DNA of 64,000 nucleotides from Jacaranda mimosifolia (GCA_018894105.1 CM032122.1:31279404-31343403); one strand, 5' to 3'. Positions 24,395-35,576 are shown, numbered from the stretch's first letter. The notes: generated by a model from the letters alone, not told the origin. Numbers and translations: made by a program.

Positions 24395-24669
24395 GTATAT
24401 ATATATACACACACATTACATAAAAAAAATCATTTTCACCCCACAAATCCAACAAAAATTCAACTAATTTGACCTCTACAGTAAAGTTTATTTCTTCCCA
24501 AAATAAAAAGAAACAACCACCTCATTCTCAATTCATTTTCCCTATTTTCCCAAAACAAAAAGAAACGTTTGACACATTCTCCAAAATTTCTCCCAAAAAT
24601 CCAGTCTTCCAAAATATTTTCCAAAAAGAGCCCAAAATGTAAAAGAACAAAGCTTAAATAATTCATTCT

Positions 24670-24960
24670 CCCAAAACATATAATAAACACATAATAAATC
24701 ACACAAAAAACATAATCAAACATTGTTATTTCATTCTCACCTTGTTCTCGTTAATATTGCATTTTATTTTTTAATCCCAAGAATTTTTTAACAAAGTTGT
24801 AGCTTCCAAATAAATGTCCATCTACCATTAATTATTTGTTTGCAAAATAGAGCTAATAAAATATACTAAAATCATTCGGTGGTATTAAGTTTAATTAAGT
24901 AAACAATTAAGACATTCGAAGGCAATGAATGGAAAAAAATAAAATAAAATAAAACCTAGT
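24670..24960. other. Intergenic DNA
   Basis: AT-rich with no recognisable gene. A PMEI-like gene would be expected here if the neighbouring 5' flank were intact, but none is present. Confidence 0.4.
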
Positions 24961-25049
24961 GAACTGTTGCTCTTTATATTATCATAATACTCTAATACTC
25001 CAACCAAAAATATGGCAAATTTGGCCATTTCGTATTGATCCAATTATGT

Positions 25050-25730
25050 TGTTGATTTGCCTTGAAATTTGAGCTAAATTGATGAGACACGAAAGAAATG
25101 GAGCAAAACAAGTGAAGCGGTCGAAATGGGCACGAGGAACACACCTCGACACATGTTGGTAGGACGCCGCATGCCGGGGCATGAGGTGGTGCGGCCCAGG
25201 GCGTGCAACTAGGCGGAGATGGGCAAAAGAACTTGCGACGTGCGCCCGGCGCAAGGCTTTCTGTGACCGTGCACCCTGGAGCAAGTTTCGTGTGCTAGGG
25301 GACGTAATAATTTGTAATGACGCCCTAGGGAGCATGTTGTATGCGCCCTGGCATGGAACTTTCTGCCTAGATTTGACAAACTCTAGGCCAAGTCTGAAGA
25401 CCTGCACGCCAAGGCACAAGTCGTAGGTATAAAATTAGTTTTCTTCCGGGACAATCATTAATCCATTAACATAGACATAATAAGAGGGTTTTTAGACTGC
25501 TTTTGAGATAGTTTCTTGAGACGGAGTTTAGAACGAGGGTGTTTGGTGTCCACGTGAGATTTGTGGGACAAAAATTTGTACTTGCTACCTTGATTGAAAT
25601 TAATAAATTCCTTTCTTTGTTGGGTGGATTAGGCACATCATCGTACCACGTTAAATATTGTTGTTAGTTTTCATTGAATTACTTTACTGTTATTTCATAG
25701 TTTTCACAATAGATCTTCTTGGTTTCAACA
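25050..25730 (+). repeat. Copia 5' LTR
   Basis: 681 bp, direct repeat of 29754-30388. Contains an unusually GC-rich block (about 25130-25360). The length difference from the 3' LTR comes from small deletions, several in the GC-rich block. Confidence 0.9.
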
Positions 25731-25757
25731 AATTGGTATAGGAGCAAGTTGGATCAG

Positions 25758-26600
25758 ATGTCAGCCATGAAGTACGAGGTAGAGAAATTCGATGGGAAGA
25801 ACGTCTTTGGGTTGTGGAAGATGAAGGTTCACGCCCTCATGTGTCAACAAGGTTTATAGAGAGCGTTAAAGGTTAGAGATTCCTTGCCAGAGAGACTGAC
25901 AGACGAAGAGAATGACGAGTTTATGGTGAAGGCTTATGGTACTCTGGTGTTATCATTGACAGATAACGTATTGAGAGAGGTCGCCACAAAAAGTACGTTA
26001 GCAGATTTGTGGAAAAAGCTGGAGAGTCTCTATATGATTAAGTCCTTAACAAATCGGTTGTATTTGAAACAACGGTTATACACATTAAGAATGAAGGAAG
26101 GTACATCTGTTACTCAGCATATTGATTTTTTCAATAAGGTGATTCTGGATCTCGCTAGTATAGATGTTAAAATTGAAGATGAAGACCAAGCGTCAATTCT
26201 CTTGTGTTCTCTGCCAAAAATCTTTTGAGCACTTGGTTACTACCTTGCTGTACGGGAGAGATAAGATTTCAATGGAGAGGATGTGAAGGCCTCATTAAAT
26301 TCCAACGAATTGAAAAAATATGTCATGGGCAGCAATGATGGTGAAAGTGGGGAAAGATTGGTGGTGAAAGGGAGACAGAGAGAAAGGGGAAGGAGTAGAA
26401 GCCAATCTGATCGAAGTCCCAAACCAAGCCTAGAAATAGTGACTAGTGTTTTAGGTGCAGTGGAAAGGGGCACTAGAAATAGAATTGTCTGGAATAAGGA
26501 AAGCCGAATGATGCATGTGAAACTTATGATAAAAAACGAGATGATGTCGCAGAAATTGTTGAGTATGAGTTTGATGGTGGGCTTGTTCTCAACGTTGCCA
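25758..26600 (+). pseudogene. Copia gag remnant
   Basis: Starts at ATG 25758 (MSAMKYEVEKFDGKNVFGLW), the usual Copia Gag opening. A stop follows after MCQQGL (about 25857); the frame then reopens (25884-26228) with [19 protein letters not shown] and [20 protein letters not shown], the UBN2/Retrotran_gag region. After a frameshift a CCHC knuckle is visible (CFRCSGKGH...NC, about 26448-26490), but two stops lie inside it. An intact Gag would form the particle that packages element RNA. Confidence 0.8.
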
Positions 26601-26626
26601 AAACTTTACTAAGCTCTGAATGAATT

Positions 26627-29600
26627 TTGGATAGTGGTTGTTCCTACCACATGTGCCCACAAGAAGATTGGTTTACCACTTATCAGAAATACAATGGTGG
26701 TATAGTGCTTATGGGAAACGATGCTTTTTACAGGATTGTAGGATTTGACCTAGTTTGTATCAGAATGCACAATGGCATAATAAGGACCTTAACAGATGTG
26801 CATCATGTTCCAAATCTGAAGAAAAATCTGATATTGCTGGGTACTTTGGACAAGAATGGTTATGAGTACAAAGCTCAAGATGGGGTTTTGTGAGTTTCCA
26901 AAGGTGTGTTACTTATCATGAAGGGAGACAAACGGAATAGCCTTTACATATTGCAGGGCAGCAATATTTCTGGTATTGCAGCTATTTCTTCATCAGTCAA
27001 TGATACTATGAGATTGTAGCATATGCGGCTTAGACATATGAGTGATATGGGGATGTCAGAACTAAGCGAACGAGGTTTACTTTGTGGAGAAAAGACTGGA
27101 GAGCTGGATTTCTACCAGCAGTATATGCTTGGCAAGCAACACATGGTGAAATTTGGCACTGCAGTTCACAGGACCAAGGGCACCTTAGATTACATTCACT
27201 CAGATCTTTGGGGGGCTTCTCAGGTTCCTTCAAAGGGAAGTGCGAGGTACAAATAACATTCATTAATGACTTCTCACGGAGAGTGTGGATGTACATGATG
27301 AAGCATAAAGATGAGATGTTTGTCAACTTCAAGCAATGAAAAACTTTAGTCGAGAAGTAGACAAAAAAAGAAATAAAGTGCTTGAGGATTGACAATGGAT
27401 TGGAGTTCTACAACAGGGAATTTTATGAATTCTGTGATAAGGAAGGAATTGTGAGCAGCGGAATGGAGTTGCAGAACGGATGAACATGACTATCTTGGAA
27501 AGATCTAGATGCATGCTCTTTAAAGCCTAATTGTGCAAGGATTTTTAGGCAGAAGCGATTAATACTACTTCTTATTTGGTGAATAGGTCACCATCAACTG
27601 TTTTGGACTGCAAGACACCAATGGAAGTTTGATTTGAGTCTCTTGCTGATTACTCAAATATGAGAATATTTGGGTGTCCAGCCTATGCTAATGTTCGGGA
27701 TGGGAAGCTTGAGTCAAGGGCTAGGAAGCATAAATTTCTAGGCTATACAAATGGAGTCAAACGTTATCGTTTGTGGTGTGATAATGACAAGAGCTCCAAG
27801 ATGATTATCAATAGGGACGTGACATTTGATGAGTCTACGATGATGAAGAAGGTGGGGCAGCCCAAAAGCAGACAACAGAGCATTAAGGAGAATGTAGAGT
27901 TTGAACTTGACACCCACAAGTTTCAAAAAGAAAATAGAAGGTGGCAAATGAAGCTAGTGAGAGCACATTATCACCAAATCAACTGTAGGAAAATAATTAA
28001 CTACAAAACTATCGTTTGGCTCGCAATAGAGAGAGGAGACAGATCAAACCACCATAGCAGTATACATTTTCAAATCTGGTAGCTTGTGCTTTGAGTTCAA
28101 TAGAGGAGTTTGTAGGAGATGATCCAGTCTCATACAAAGAGGCAATTTTCGGGCCAGATTCTGATAAATAGATTGCAGCTATGAGTGAAGAGATGGAGTC
28201 TCTACACAAGAATAGTACATGTGAGCTGGTTGATGAACCCAAATGGCAGAAGATTGTTGGTTGGGAATGGATCTACAAGAAAAAGAAAGGGATTCCCGAG
28301 GTTGAAGATGCTAGATACAAGACACGATTGGTTGCTAAGGGTTTAGTTTTACTCAGAGAGAGGGAGTTGACTTTCATGAGGTGTTCTCCTCAGTTGTAAA
28401 ATGTACTTCCATTTGTGTTTTACTTGCCATAGTGGCTCTGTTTGATATGGAGCTTGAGCAGATGGACATGAAAATAACGTTTCTGCATGGTGAGTTGGAG
28501 GAACAAATCTACATGAGCCAACCAGTGGGATTTGTTATTTTCGGGAAAGAAAATCAAGCATGTCTTTTGAAGAGGTCTTTATATAGCTTGAAACAATCTC
28601 CTAGGCAGTGGTATAAAAGGTTTGATCTTTTATTACCAAGATAGGATATACTAGAAGCATTTACGATTCCTGTGTATACTATAAAAATTGTAGTGATAGC
28701 TTTCTCGTATATTTGTTGTTGTACGTTAATTCTATGTTAATTACCTCTAGAAACATATCTGATATCAATAATTTAAAAGCTCAGTTAAGTGAAGAATTTG
28801 AGATGAAGGATTTGGGTGGTGCAAAGAAGATATTGGGCATGGAGATCATCCGGCACAGACACACAGAATTATTGTACTTGTCTCAAAAACATTACATTGA
28901 GAAAGTACTTTAGCGATTTGAGATGGATAAGTCCAAGCCAGTCAGTACACTACTTGTAGCTCATTTCAGGCACTCATCAGATCTATTACCGAGTACTGAG
29001 GAGAAGGTAGAGCACATGTATAATGTGTCATATGCTAGTGCAGTGGGTAGCTTGATGTATGCCATGGTGTGCATTAGGCCAGACATTTCACATGTAGTCA
29101 GTATTGTGAGCAGGTACATGCACAAGCCAGGAAAGATTCATTAGCAGGCTGTGAAATAAATTATGAGGTATCTGAGAGGCTCTGCAGACATATGTTTGAG
29201 GTATAGTCAATTGAATTCTACTACTAGAATTATTAGCTATGTAGATGCGGATTATACAGGAGATTTGGACAGCAGAAGGTCCATAACTGGGTATATGCTT
29301 TGTGTTTCGAGTTGTACGGCTGAAAGGCAACTTTGCAATCATCAGTTGCATTGTCCACAACAGAAGCTGAGTACATGGCTTGGGCTAAAGGAGTGAAAGA
29401 AGGCATTTGGCTAAAAGGGCTTATTGAGGATATAGGTATGGATTCTGATATTACTACTGTGTTTTGTGATAGTCAAAGTGCCATGCACTTGTCAAAAAAT
29501 CAAACTTTTCATGAGAGAACAAAGCACATTGACGTGAGGTATCACTTTATCTGGGATATGGTATCTCAAGGTGTTATTTTGGTTGACAAGGTTGGGACTA

Positions 29601-29692
29601 AGGATAATCCGGCAGACATGTTGACTAAGGCTATTCCAGGAATCAAATTCAGGCATTGCTTGGATTTAATTAACATTTGCAGACTCAAATGA
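26627..29692 (+). pseudogene. Copia pol remnant (protease, integrase, RT, RNase H)
   Basis: In order: protease active site DSGCSYHMCP (26630); the gag-pre-integrase stretch LRHMSDMGMSELSERGLL; integrase core residues in HSDLWG (27197), IDNGLEF (27397) and VAERMNMT (27470), so all three acidic residues are still encoded; RT stretch MDMKITFLHGELEEQIYMSQ (28465). The RT catalytic YVDD motif reads YVNS (28719), losing both aspartates. RNase H shows DADYTGDLDSRRSITGYM and ALSTTEAEYMA, and ends at 29692 just before the polypurine tract. At least ten stops or frameshifts break it, so it cannot support its own movement. Confidence 0.9.
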
Positions 29693-29753
29693 CAAGCCCT
29701 TTGGGGCAAGGACAAAGAAGATGGATGGTGAATTTCAAGTCAAAGTGGAGAAT

Positions 29754-30388
29754 TATTGATTTTACCTTGAAATTTGGGCTAAATTGATGAGACATGAACG
29801 AAATGGACTGAAGCAATCAAAATGGGCACGAGGAACACACCCCGATGCGTGTTGGCAGGACGCCGCGCGTCGGGGTGCGAGGTGGTGCGCGCAACTGGGC
29901 AGAGATAGGCAAAAGGACTTGCGACATGCGCCCAGGCGTAAGGCTTTCTATGACTGTGCGCCCTAGAACAAGTTCCGCGTGCAAGAGGGTGCGGTAATCT
30001 ATAATGCTGTTGCGCCAGGGCGCAAGTCATGCGTGCCCCGCCGCGTGGCATGAGGCCCATGATCCATTTTATGTTTTTCGCGGACATAAAATCAGTTTTC
30101 TTTCGAGACAATCATTAATCCATTAACACAGATACGATATGAGGGTTTCTAGACTACTTTTGAGATAGTTTCTTGAGACGGAGTTTAGAATGAGGGTGTT
30201 AAGTGTTCACGTAAGATTTGTGGGACAAAAATTTATACTTGCTATCTTGATTGAAATCAATAAATTCCTTTCTTTGTTGGGTGGATTAGGTACATCGCCG
30301 AATCAAGTTAAATATTGTTGTTAGTTTCCATTGAATTACTTTACTATTATTTCATAGTTTTCACAATAGATTCTTTTGGGTTTCAACA
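29754..30388 (+). repeat. Copia 3' LTR
   Basis: 635 bp, ending TTTCAACA. Direct repeat of the 5' LTR with scattered substitutions and deletions. Confidence 0.9.
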
Positions 30389-32291
30389 TATGTTGAGTTA
30401 ATCAATTTGAATTTTTGATTTAGAATTTTGACAAGATTGATTTTCAATAATATTATTTAAATATGAATTTGAATGTTTGACTTGCCACGAATTTAGAATT
30501 GACTTCTCATAATTCTCATGAGATACATGGCATAGTGGAATTTAAAATTTAAAAAATGTAACAATTATAATTAGCATTCATACCCCATTACTATAGTGAT
30601 TGATCGATTATATAGTTATTTAATTCACAATTAATGTTTAATTTACCTCTTAAATTTTTTGCTCTGACCGGTGAAGTGAGTTGGCCACACAAATTAATTT
30701 GCAATCCCTAGTATAAGTATATTACATTTTCCTTTTAACTATAAGTATATTACATTTAGACGTACTCTAAATTTTATTAAAGAACATTTTAGTTGGTAAG
30801 TTATAATGATCGTTTGGTTAGGGGCAGTTGAAAATTTACTTAAATTTTTTAACTAATATCATCATTTTTTTTCAAAATACTAATAATATTTGTAGTCGGT
30901 AAATGCTGCATTTTTAGAGGGAAGATTTTGATATTATGAAAGGTAAAGGAGAGAAGTAGGTATTTTGATATTTCAAAGAGGGTGTAGGTCTAATTACTCT
31001 TTGATTAATAATTTCATATCAATTTTTTCATAGTATCAAATAGACTTGTCCAAGTTAATATATGACCCTTTAAATTCACCAATGTGCAACTCTCGAAACA
31101 TAAATAATTAAATTCTTAACATTTAGTTCTTTTGAAATTAATTCTTCAATATTTGGAAAAACTATCAAGATTAACATCTAAGTTATATATTATGATAGGA
31201 GCCTTTTTAAAAACAAGTATAATACCAATAAGATTCTTCCATCAAATAATTTCATGATAGATTTATTGTATAAGTTAAATAATATCATAATAACAATATA
31301 TGCATTCATAGTATTTTCATTAAATGACTAGGAAACTATTTTCTATTTGCCATCTCACTATGGCCAAGAACTTTCTAAATGAAGGAGCATGGTGGATAGG
31401 TGATGACTCCTTTATTGATTCCTTAAACCTCTATATATGATTAAATTATATAAAAAATATTCTATTTTATATTGAATAAAAATTAAAGTGCAACTAGTTA
31501 ATACAATATTTTAGTAGTGTCTCAAGTCAATGATTAATCTTGTACTCTCACAACATAAAAAATTCATATTTGATAAATATTATATTTAATTAATTTTTTT
31601 TATAAGAGTAGTATAGAAAATTGTTTTCCAACAAACTCCTACATATACATACTCGTATCTCAACATCAGTATCTAAGAAAAAGAGATATTGTCCTTGTGA
31701 GGATCAAGCATATGTACAAGTCTAACTGAATTATTGATGTATCATCTCAATAATTTTACAATTTAGAATAATTTGAGAGGAAAACCAAGATATTATGACC
31801 CCATATTATATATACACAACAGTACTCAGTAGCTATATATGATATAAATACATCATATATTGTTAACTAAAGATGTAAATAAAGATAAAATATTATCTAA
31901 TTAATTGATATTGTATACATAACAAGAGTTTATTAAAAAAAGATAAAAGCACTATTTTAATTAGCTCGATAAACACTCTAACAATTAATTTGGTGACACT
32001 ATGTGAGCGTTGTTTAGAAAAGCGAATGTTAAACCTAATAAAAGGGATTATCTAGCAAACTTTAATATCTCATAAGTTGGGATGCAAAAATCCCTCTAAG
32101 GAAAACAAAATACATATTTTCATGTCATTATTTTCCTTGAATTTTGTTAAGTTAAATTTTTTTTTTTTAAAATGTGAAATGTCAACATACCGATACAAAA
32201 ATTGTTATCAACTTAAGATGACACATTTATTCGTTTTATTTTTATTTAAAAAATTAGAAAATTGGGAAGAGCTAAATCCAACAATTATAAC

Positions 32292-32816
32292 TCACTTCCC
32301 AATAAGCTGACCACTAACAAGTGACATTCTAACTAGTACTTTATTTTGTAAATTTTGGTTATTCAACTGAGGCACCATTCTACCTAAAACAGATTGACAA
32401 CCATTGATAAATCTATCACACTTCCCTACATGAAAAAGTATGTCTCTATAATCTCCTCGTGCAAATGCCAATTTTGCATCTTCAAATTGATCCAACAAAA
32501 TTTCATACCCAGTTTCACAAATTTTGTAAAGGTTTTGTATTTCTTTACTCTTCGCCGCAGCTTCTGCTTTTCGTATGAATATAAGGGTATCAGTGCCATA
32601 AATTAATGTTTGGGTAAGAGCTATTTCAGTTAATCCTTTAATATCTGTCGCGGGAGTAATCAAATGTTTATTGAAAACGTATCGACAAAAATTAAAATCA
32701 TCAGTCTGTCGACAAATTTCATTGATCAATGCTTGAGTATCACCAACACATAAGGAGTGGGGCATCAAAAGAAAGAGGAACACCATTGGCATCAAGGACC
32801 AAATTGTAGAAACCAT
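32292..32816 (-). CDS. PMEI/invertase-inhibitor family protein, secreted
   Basis: Intact single-exon gene of 174 codons. The frame stays open far upstream (to 33065), but the start is placed at ATG 32816 (MVSTIWSLMP) because it aligns with all paralogues and lies about 70 bp after a TATA box. Residues 1-26 form a signal peptide (FLFLLMPHSLC). Cysteines: ICRQTDDFNFC near the N-terminus, YKIC mid-protein, GKC and NGC near the C-terminus. Unlike copy 1 its Trp codon at residue 6 is intact. No N-glycosylation sequon. Likely acts in the apoplast or vacuole on invertase or pectin methylesterase. It is the undamaged member of the duplicated pair. Confidence 0.85.
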   Translation of the reverse strand: MVSTIWSLMPMVFLFLLMPHSLCVGDTQALINEICRQTDDFNFCRYVFNKHLITPATDIKGLTEIALTQTLIYGTDTLIFIRKAEAAAKSKEIQNLYKICETGYEILLDQFEDAKLAFARGDYRDILFHVGKCDRFINGCQSVLGRMVPQLNNQNLQNKVLVRMSLVSGQLIGK

Positions 32817-32883
32817 TTTCTTAGTATTTAATTTCTCAAGCGGTTTAAATAAACAATGACTTTTGTTGGTGCTAATTAGGTCT

Positions 32884-32894
32884 CTATATATATA
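32884..32894 (-). promoter_or_regulatory. TATA box of PMEI-like gene 32292-32816
   Basis: Minus strand TATATATATAGAG, 68 bp before the ATG, conserved with 3635-3643. A TA insertion lengthens it by two bases. Confidence 0.5.
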
Positions 32895-33049
32895 CACATA
32901 AAATATTATACAAAGTTCGAGTTTAGACACGATTTTTTTTGATGTATTTAATTTGCAAACATTTTTCATGTATTTTGATTTACAAAATCTTAGATTATGT
33001 TGAGAATCAAAAAGTGCATAATTACAATAATCCAGCAAATATCTGGAAA

Positions 33050-33430
33050 ATTTTGCCATGCCCATATTAATCCAATTATGTTGATCTTGAAATCTGCATC
33101 AGTTGATTTAATCAATTTGAATTTTTTATTACAATTTTTAGTAGACCCATTATTAATGATATAATGTAATCTCGATTTGGATGTTTGACTTGCCACAAAT
33201 TTAGTATTGAATTCACATAATTATATTGGAACATATTACATTGTAAAATTTCTAATTTTCATAAATATATTAATTATAGGCATTAATTATAATTAATAAT
33301 TGTATCTCCTTAATTACTATCATAATTGATTGATTACATGTTATTTAATTCAAAATTAACGTTCAAAATACCTCTCAAACTTAAAGTGAGTTGCCAACGC
33401 AAATCGATTCACATTCCAGTTGGTAAATTT
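33050..33430. repeat. Conserved PMEI 5' flanking block
   Basis: Contains ccaattatgttgatcttgaa, tttgacttgccacaaattta and gttatttaattcaaaattaa. Collinear with 30389-30740, 1-330 and 7480-8160. Here it is uninterrupted and gives the ancestral state for the Copia and SINE insertions. Confidence 0.6.
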
Positions 33431-33439
33431 AATTCGAAG

Positions 33440-33862
33440 TTTGTGCGGCAAACTTAAATGATATTTACAAGGGTAATTCATATTTGCTCCTGCTTTTCTT
33501 CATTCTTCTTCCTTTAAAGTTAGGGTTTAATCTCCAAATCTTACATTTCGGAGGGCAATATAATTGGAGGTTAATTAACACTCGACAAATATGAAGTTAT
33601 AATAAAAATGAATTAATATATATAGTCCCTTAAATTAATAAATGAAGTTATTATTGATAGGATATCGTATATGTAAATATGTAGGCATGGCAAAAAGGAA
33701 TAAGATTAATTTATTCACATTCTATACAATATATATATATATATATTTATGTGTTGTATGTTAGGTCATGATATATATATTACTAACTAATTTCTATTAA
33801 TGGAATAAAATAGTGAAGACTAGGCTTATCGGTAAATGTTGGTAACAACATAATTATACGTC

Positions 33863-33896
<34 letters not shown>

Positions 33897-33970
33897 GGTA
33901 TATATTCATTCCATCTTTATTTAAAAAAAGCTAATTACTAGGGAAGAGCTAATTAGTCCAGTAATTATGA
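33440..33970. other. Intergenic, with microsatellites
   Basis: No gene. Contains (TA)n at about 33730-33746 and a compound (CA)11(TA)n repeat at 33863-33897, just 3' of the next PMEI-like gene. Confidence 0.6.
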
Positions 33971-33971
33971 C

Positions 33972-34496
33972 TCACTTCCCAATGAGCTGGTCACTAACAA
34001 GTGACATTTTAACTAGTACCTTATTCTGCAAATTCTGCTTGCTCAATTCAGGCACATTACTGCCTAATACAGATTGACAGTCGGTGATAAATCTATCACA
34101 TTTGCCTACGCGAAAAGCCACTCCTCCGTAATCTCCTTTTGCAAAATCCAACTTCGCGTTTTCGAATTGATCCAACAATATTCCATACCCACTGTCACAA
34201 ATTTTGTAAAGATTTTTTATTTCTTTGTTCTTCTCGGCTGCTTCTGCTTTTCGTATGAATATAATGGTATTACTGCTATAAATTATTGTTTGAGTAAGAG
34301 CTATTTGAGCTAATTCTTTGCCATCTGGCGTGGGAGTAAGCAAATGCTTATTGAATACGTCTTGGCAAAAATTGAAATCATTTGTCTGACGACAAATTTG
34401 ACTGATCAATGCTTGAGAATCACCAGCACCTAAGGAATGAGGCACCAAGAGAAACAGGACCACTATTGGCATCAAGGAATTGAGAGCAGACTCCAT
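33972..34496 (-). CDS. PMEI/invertase-inhibitor family protein, secreted
   Basis: Intact single-exon gene of 174 codons (MESALNSLMPIVVLFLLVPH...). Signal peptide up to about residue 24 (HSLGAGD). The cysteine plan matches the cluster: ICRQTNDFNFC, YKIC, GKC, TDC. It has no N-glycosylation sequon. It is closer to the 32292 and 3043 copies than to 6721, and the shared spacing suggests tandem duplication. The start is supported by alignment and by a TATA box 66 bp upstream. The predicted role is inhibition of a cell-wall or vacuolar invertase or of pectin methylesterase. The target is not determinable from sequence. Confidence 0.85.
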   Translation of the reverse strand: MESALNSLMPIVVLFLLVPHSLGAGDSQALISQICRQTNDFNFCQDVFNKHLLTPTPDGKELAQIALTQTIIYSSNTIIFIRKAEAAEKNKEIKNLYKICDSGYGILLDQFENAKLDFAKGDYGGVAFRVGKCDRFITDCQSVLGSNVPELSKQNLQNKVLVKMSLVSDQLIGK

Positions 34497-34561
34497 TTTC
34501 TCAGTACTTGAATTCTCAAGAGTTTAAGTAGACAATGATTTTTTTGTGGTATACTTAGGTG

Positions 34562-34571
34562 CCTTTATATA
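34562..34571 (-). promoter_or_regulatory. TATA box of PMEI-like gene 33972-34496
   Basis: Minus strand TATATAAAGGCACCTAAG, followed by the same CACCTAAG word seen near the other copies. Confidence 0.55.
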
Positions 34572-34579
34572 CACATTAC

Positions 34580-35568
34580 AATATCCTCGTGCTATACATA
34601 AATTAAATTTTAATTAAGAATATAATTTATATATGTTTTCTCATTCAATATCAAAGGAGTTAATGCATAACACATTTTTATTAGATGAGTTGTATAAAAT
34701 TAAATTTTTTTTCTAGCAAATCACAATGCACCAGTATCCATAATTACAGTTGTATTTTTCATAATGATTTTTATATTGGTTCACTATAATTATTTATGCC
34801 TTTCTTGGGATTAATATTTTGCACTAATGGATTTTTTTTTATATTTTTCCGTATTCATACATGAATATATTAATTTGCTTTCCTTTGTAGAATTTAATTT
34901 CGTGTATATGTTTTCACGAATTTATGTTGGTTAATTAATTTTTCCACGTATAATCATTAATTTGTTGTATTTGGACTCTTTCTTAATTATTTTATGTTGG
35001 AAATTATAATTTTCCTTGCCTCTATTTGAATAATATATATTTGCATTAATTAAAGAATCTTTTTTCACACTTTATGTATTTATATATATGAAAATATTTT
35101 AATTATCTTTTATACTTTTTTTTTAATTTTAGTTATACATATAATCATGAATTAATTTCTCAAAAAATTTAACTCGCCATTAGAATGACTACTGGTTAGC
35201 TCTTAAGGTGAATTAACATAATTTCTTTCGCCAGATTTGTGGTTTTCCATACTTTATTTTCTTCAATGATTCTTGAATAATTTTTTATAATAGGAAAAAA
35301 AAAATTAAAACTAGTCTTTAACTGATTCTTATAGATAAGAATATCAATTCTGGAGATTAGGCAAAAAGAAATCATGGATGCAAACACTTCATGTAATTAG
35401 CAAAATGAACAAAACATAAAAGTATATATCTTGCAAGAAATCCTAATTACTAGTCTTTCTCCTCATAATATCGAGTAGTGAATTAATCAACTCTAATGTT
35501 TGGATCCATAAATCAAATGAAATCATTAATAAAACACTTCATATAATGGATAATATACTGGACAAATA
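34580..35568. other. Intergenic AT-rich DNA
   Basis: No gene, repeat or regulatory site recognised. It does not clearly show the 5' flank block of the other PMEI copies. Confidence 0.5.
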
Positions 35569-35576
35569 ATCACAAT

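Larger units (their letters stand above)
8382..24664 (+). mobile_element. PIF/Harbinger transposon composite, with nested insertions
   Basis: The left end at 8382 reads GGCTTTGTTCTTTT. The reverse complement of the right end at 24664 reads AGCTTTGTTCTTTT, and 19 of the first 21 bases agree. Both are bordered by TAA (8379-8381 and 24665-24667), the target preference of PIF/Harbinger. Inside on the plus strand are a broken SANT/Myb gene and a broken DDE transposase, the two proteins an autonomous PIF element carries. About 16 kb is far longer than normal because other elements sit inside (18771-20164, 21445-22757, a tandem duplication and a second PIF-type right end at 22909). The pairing of these two ends is inferred; internal rearrangement is likely. 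Confidence 0.5.
25050..30388 (+). mobile_element. Copia LTR retrotransposon, complete in structure but inactive (5339 bp)
   Basis: A perfect 5-bp target duplication TATGT sits at 25045-25049 and 30389-30393. The 5' LTR is 25050-25730 (681 bp, TGTTGATTTG to TTTCAACA). The 3' LTR is 29754-30388 (635 bp); its first bases are TATTG, so the terminal TG has mutated. The primer-binding site beside the 5' LTR is a variant of the initiator-Met type (TGGTATAGGAGC, 25734). The polypurine tract before the 3' LTR is AAAGTGGAGAATT. Domain order PR-INT-RT-RNaseH is that of Copia. Many stops and frameshifts. Confidence 0.95.
24965..30740. repeat. Orphan PMEI 5' flanking block, split by the Copia element
   Basis: Bases 24965-25049 (aatatggcaaatttggccat, then ccaattatg) and 30389-30740 (gttaatcaatttgaattttt onward) join into the same block that lies upstream of the PMEI-like genes at 33050-33430 and 7480-8160. 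Bases 30428-30740 are also in the segmental duplication. No inhibitor gene lies downstream (to the left), so the block is an orphan. Confidence 0.6.
30428..32955. repeat. Segmental duplication, copy 2
   Basis: Partner of 1-3705. It lacks the 1145-bp hAT-like insertion and keeps the original site catctcactatggccaag at about 31350. It ends with an intact PMEI-like gene and promoter. Confidence 0.9.

Noticed and set aside
24982..25426. Open frames of 81-145 codons over the GC-rich block (both strands)
   Set aside because: They lie within the Copia LTR and recur, broken, in the 3' LTR.
32817..33065. N-terminal extension of the PMEI-like gene 32292-32816 to 33065
   Set aside because: The frame is open by chance. 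The extension crosses the TATA box and flanking block and is absent from paralogues.
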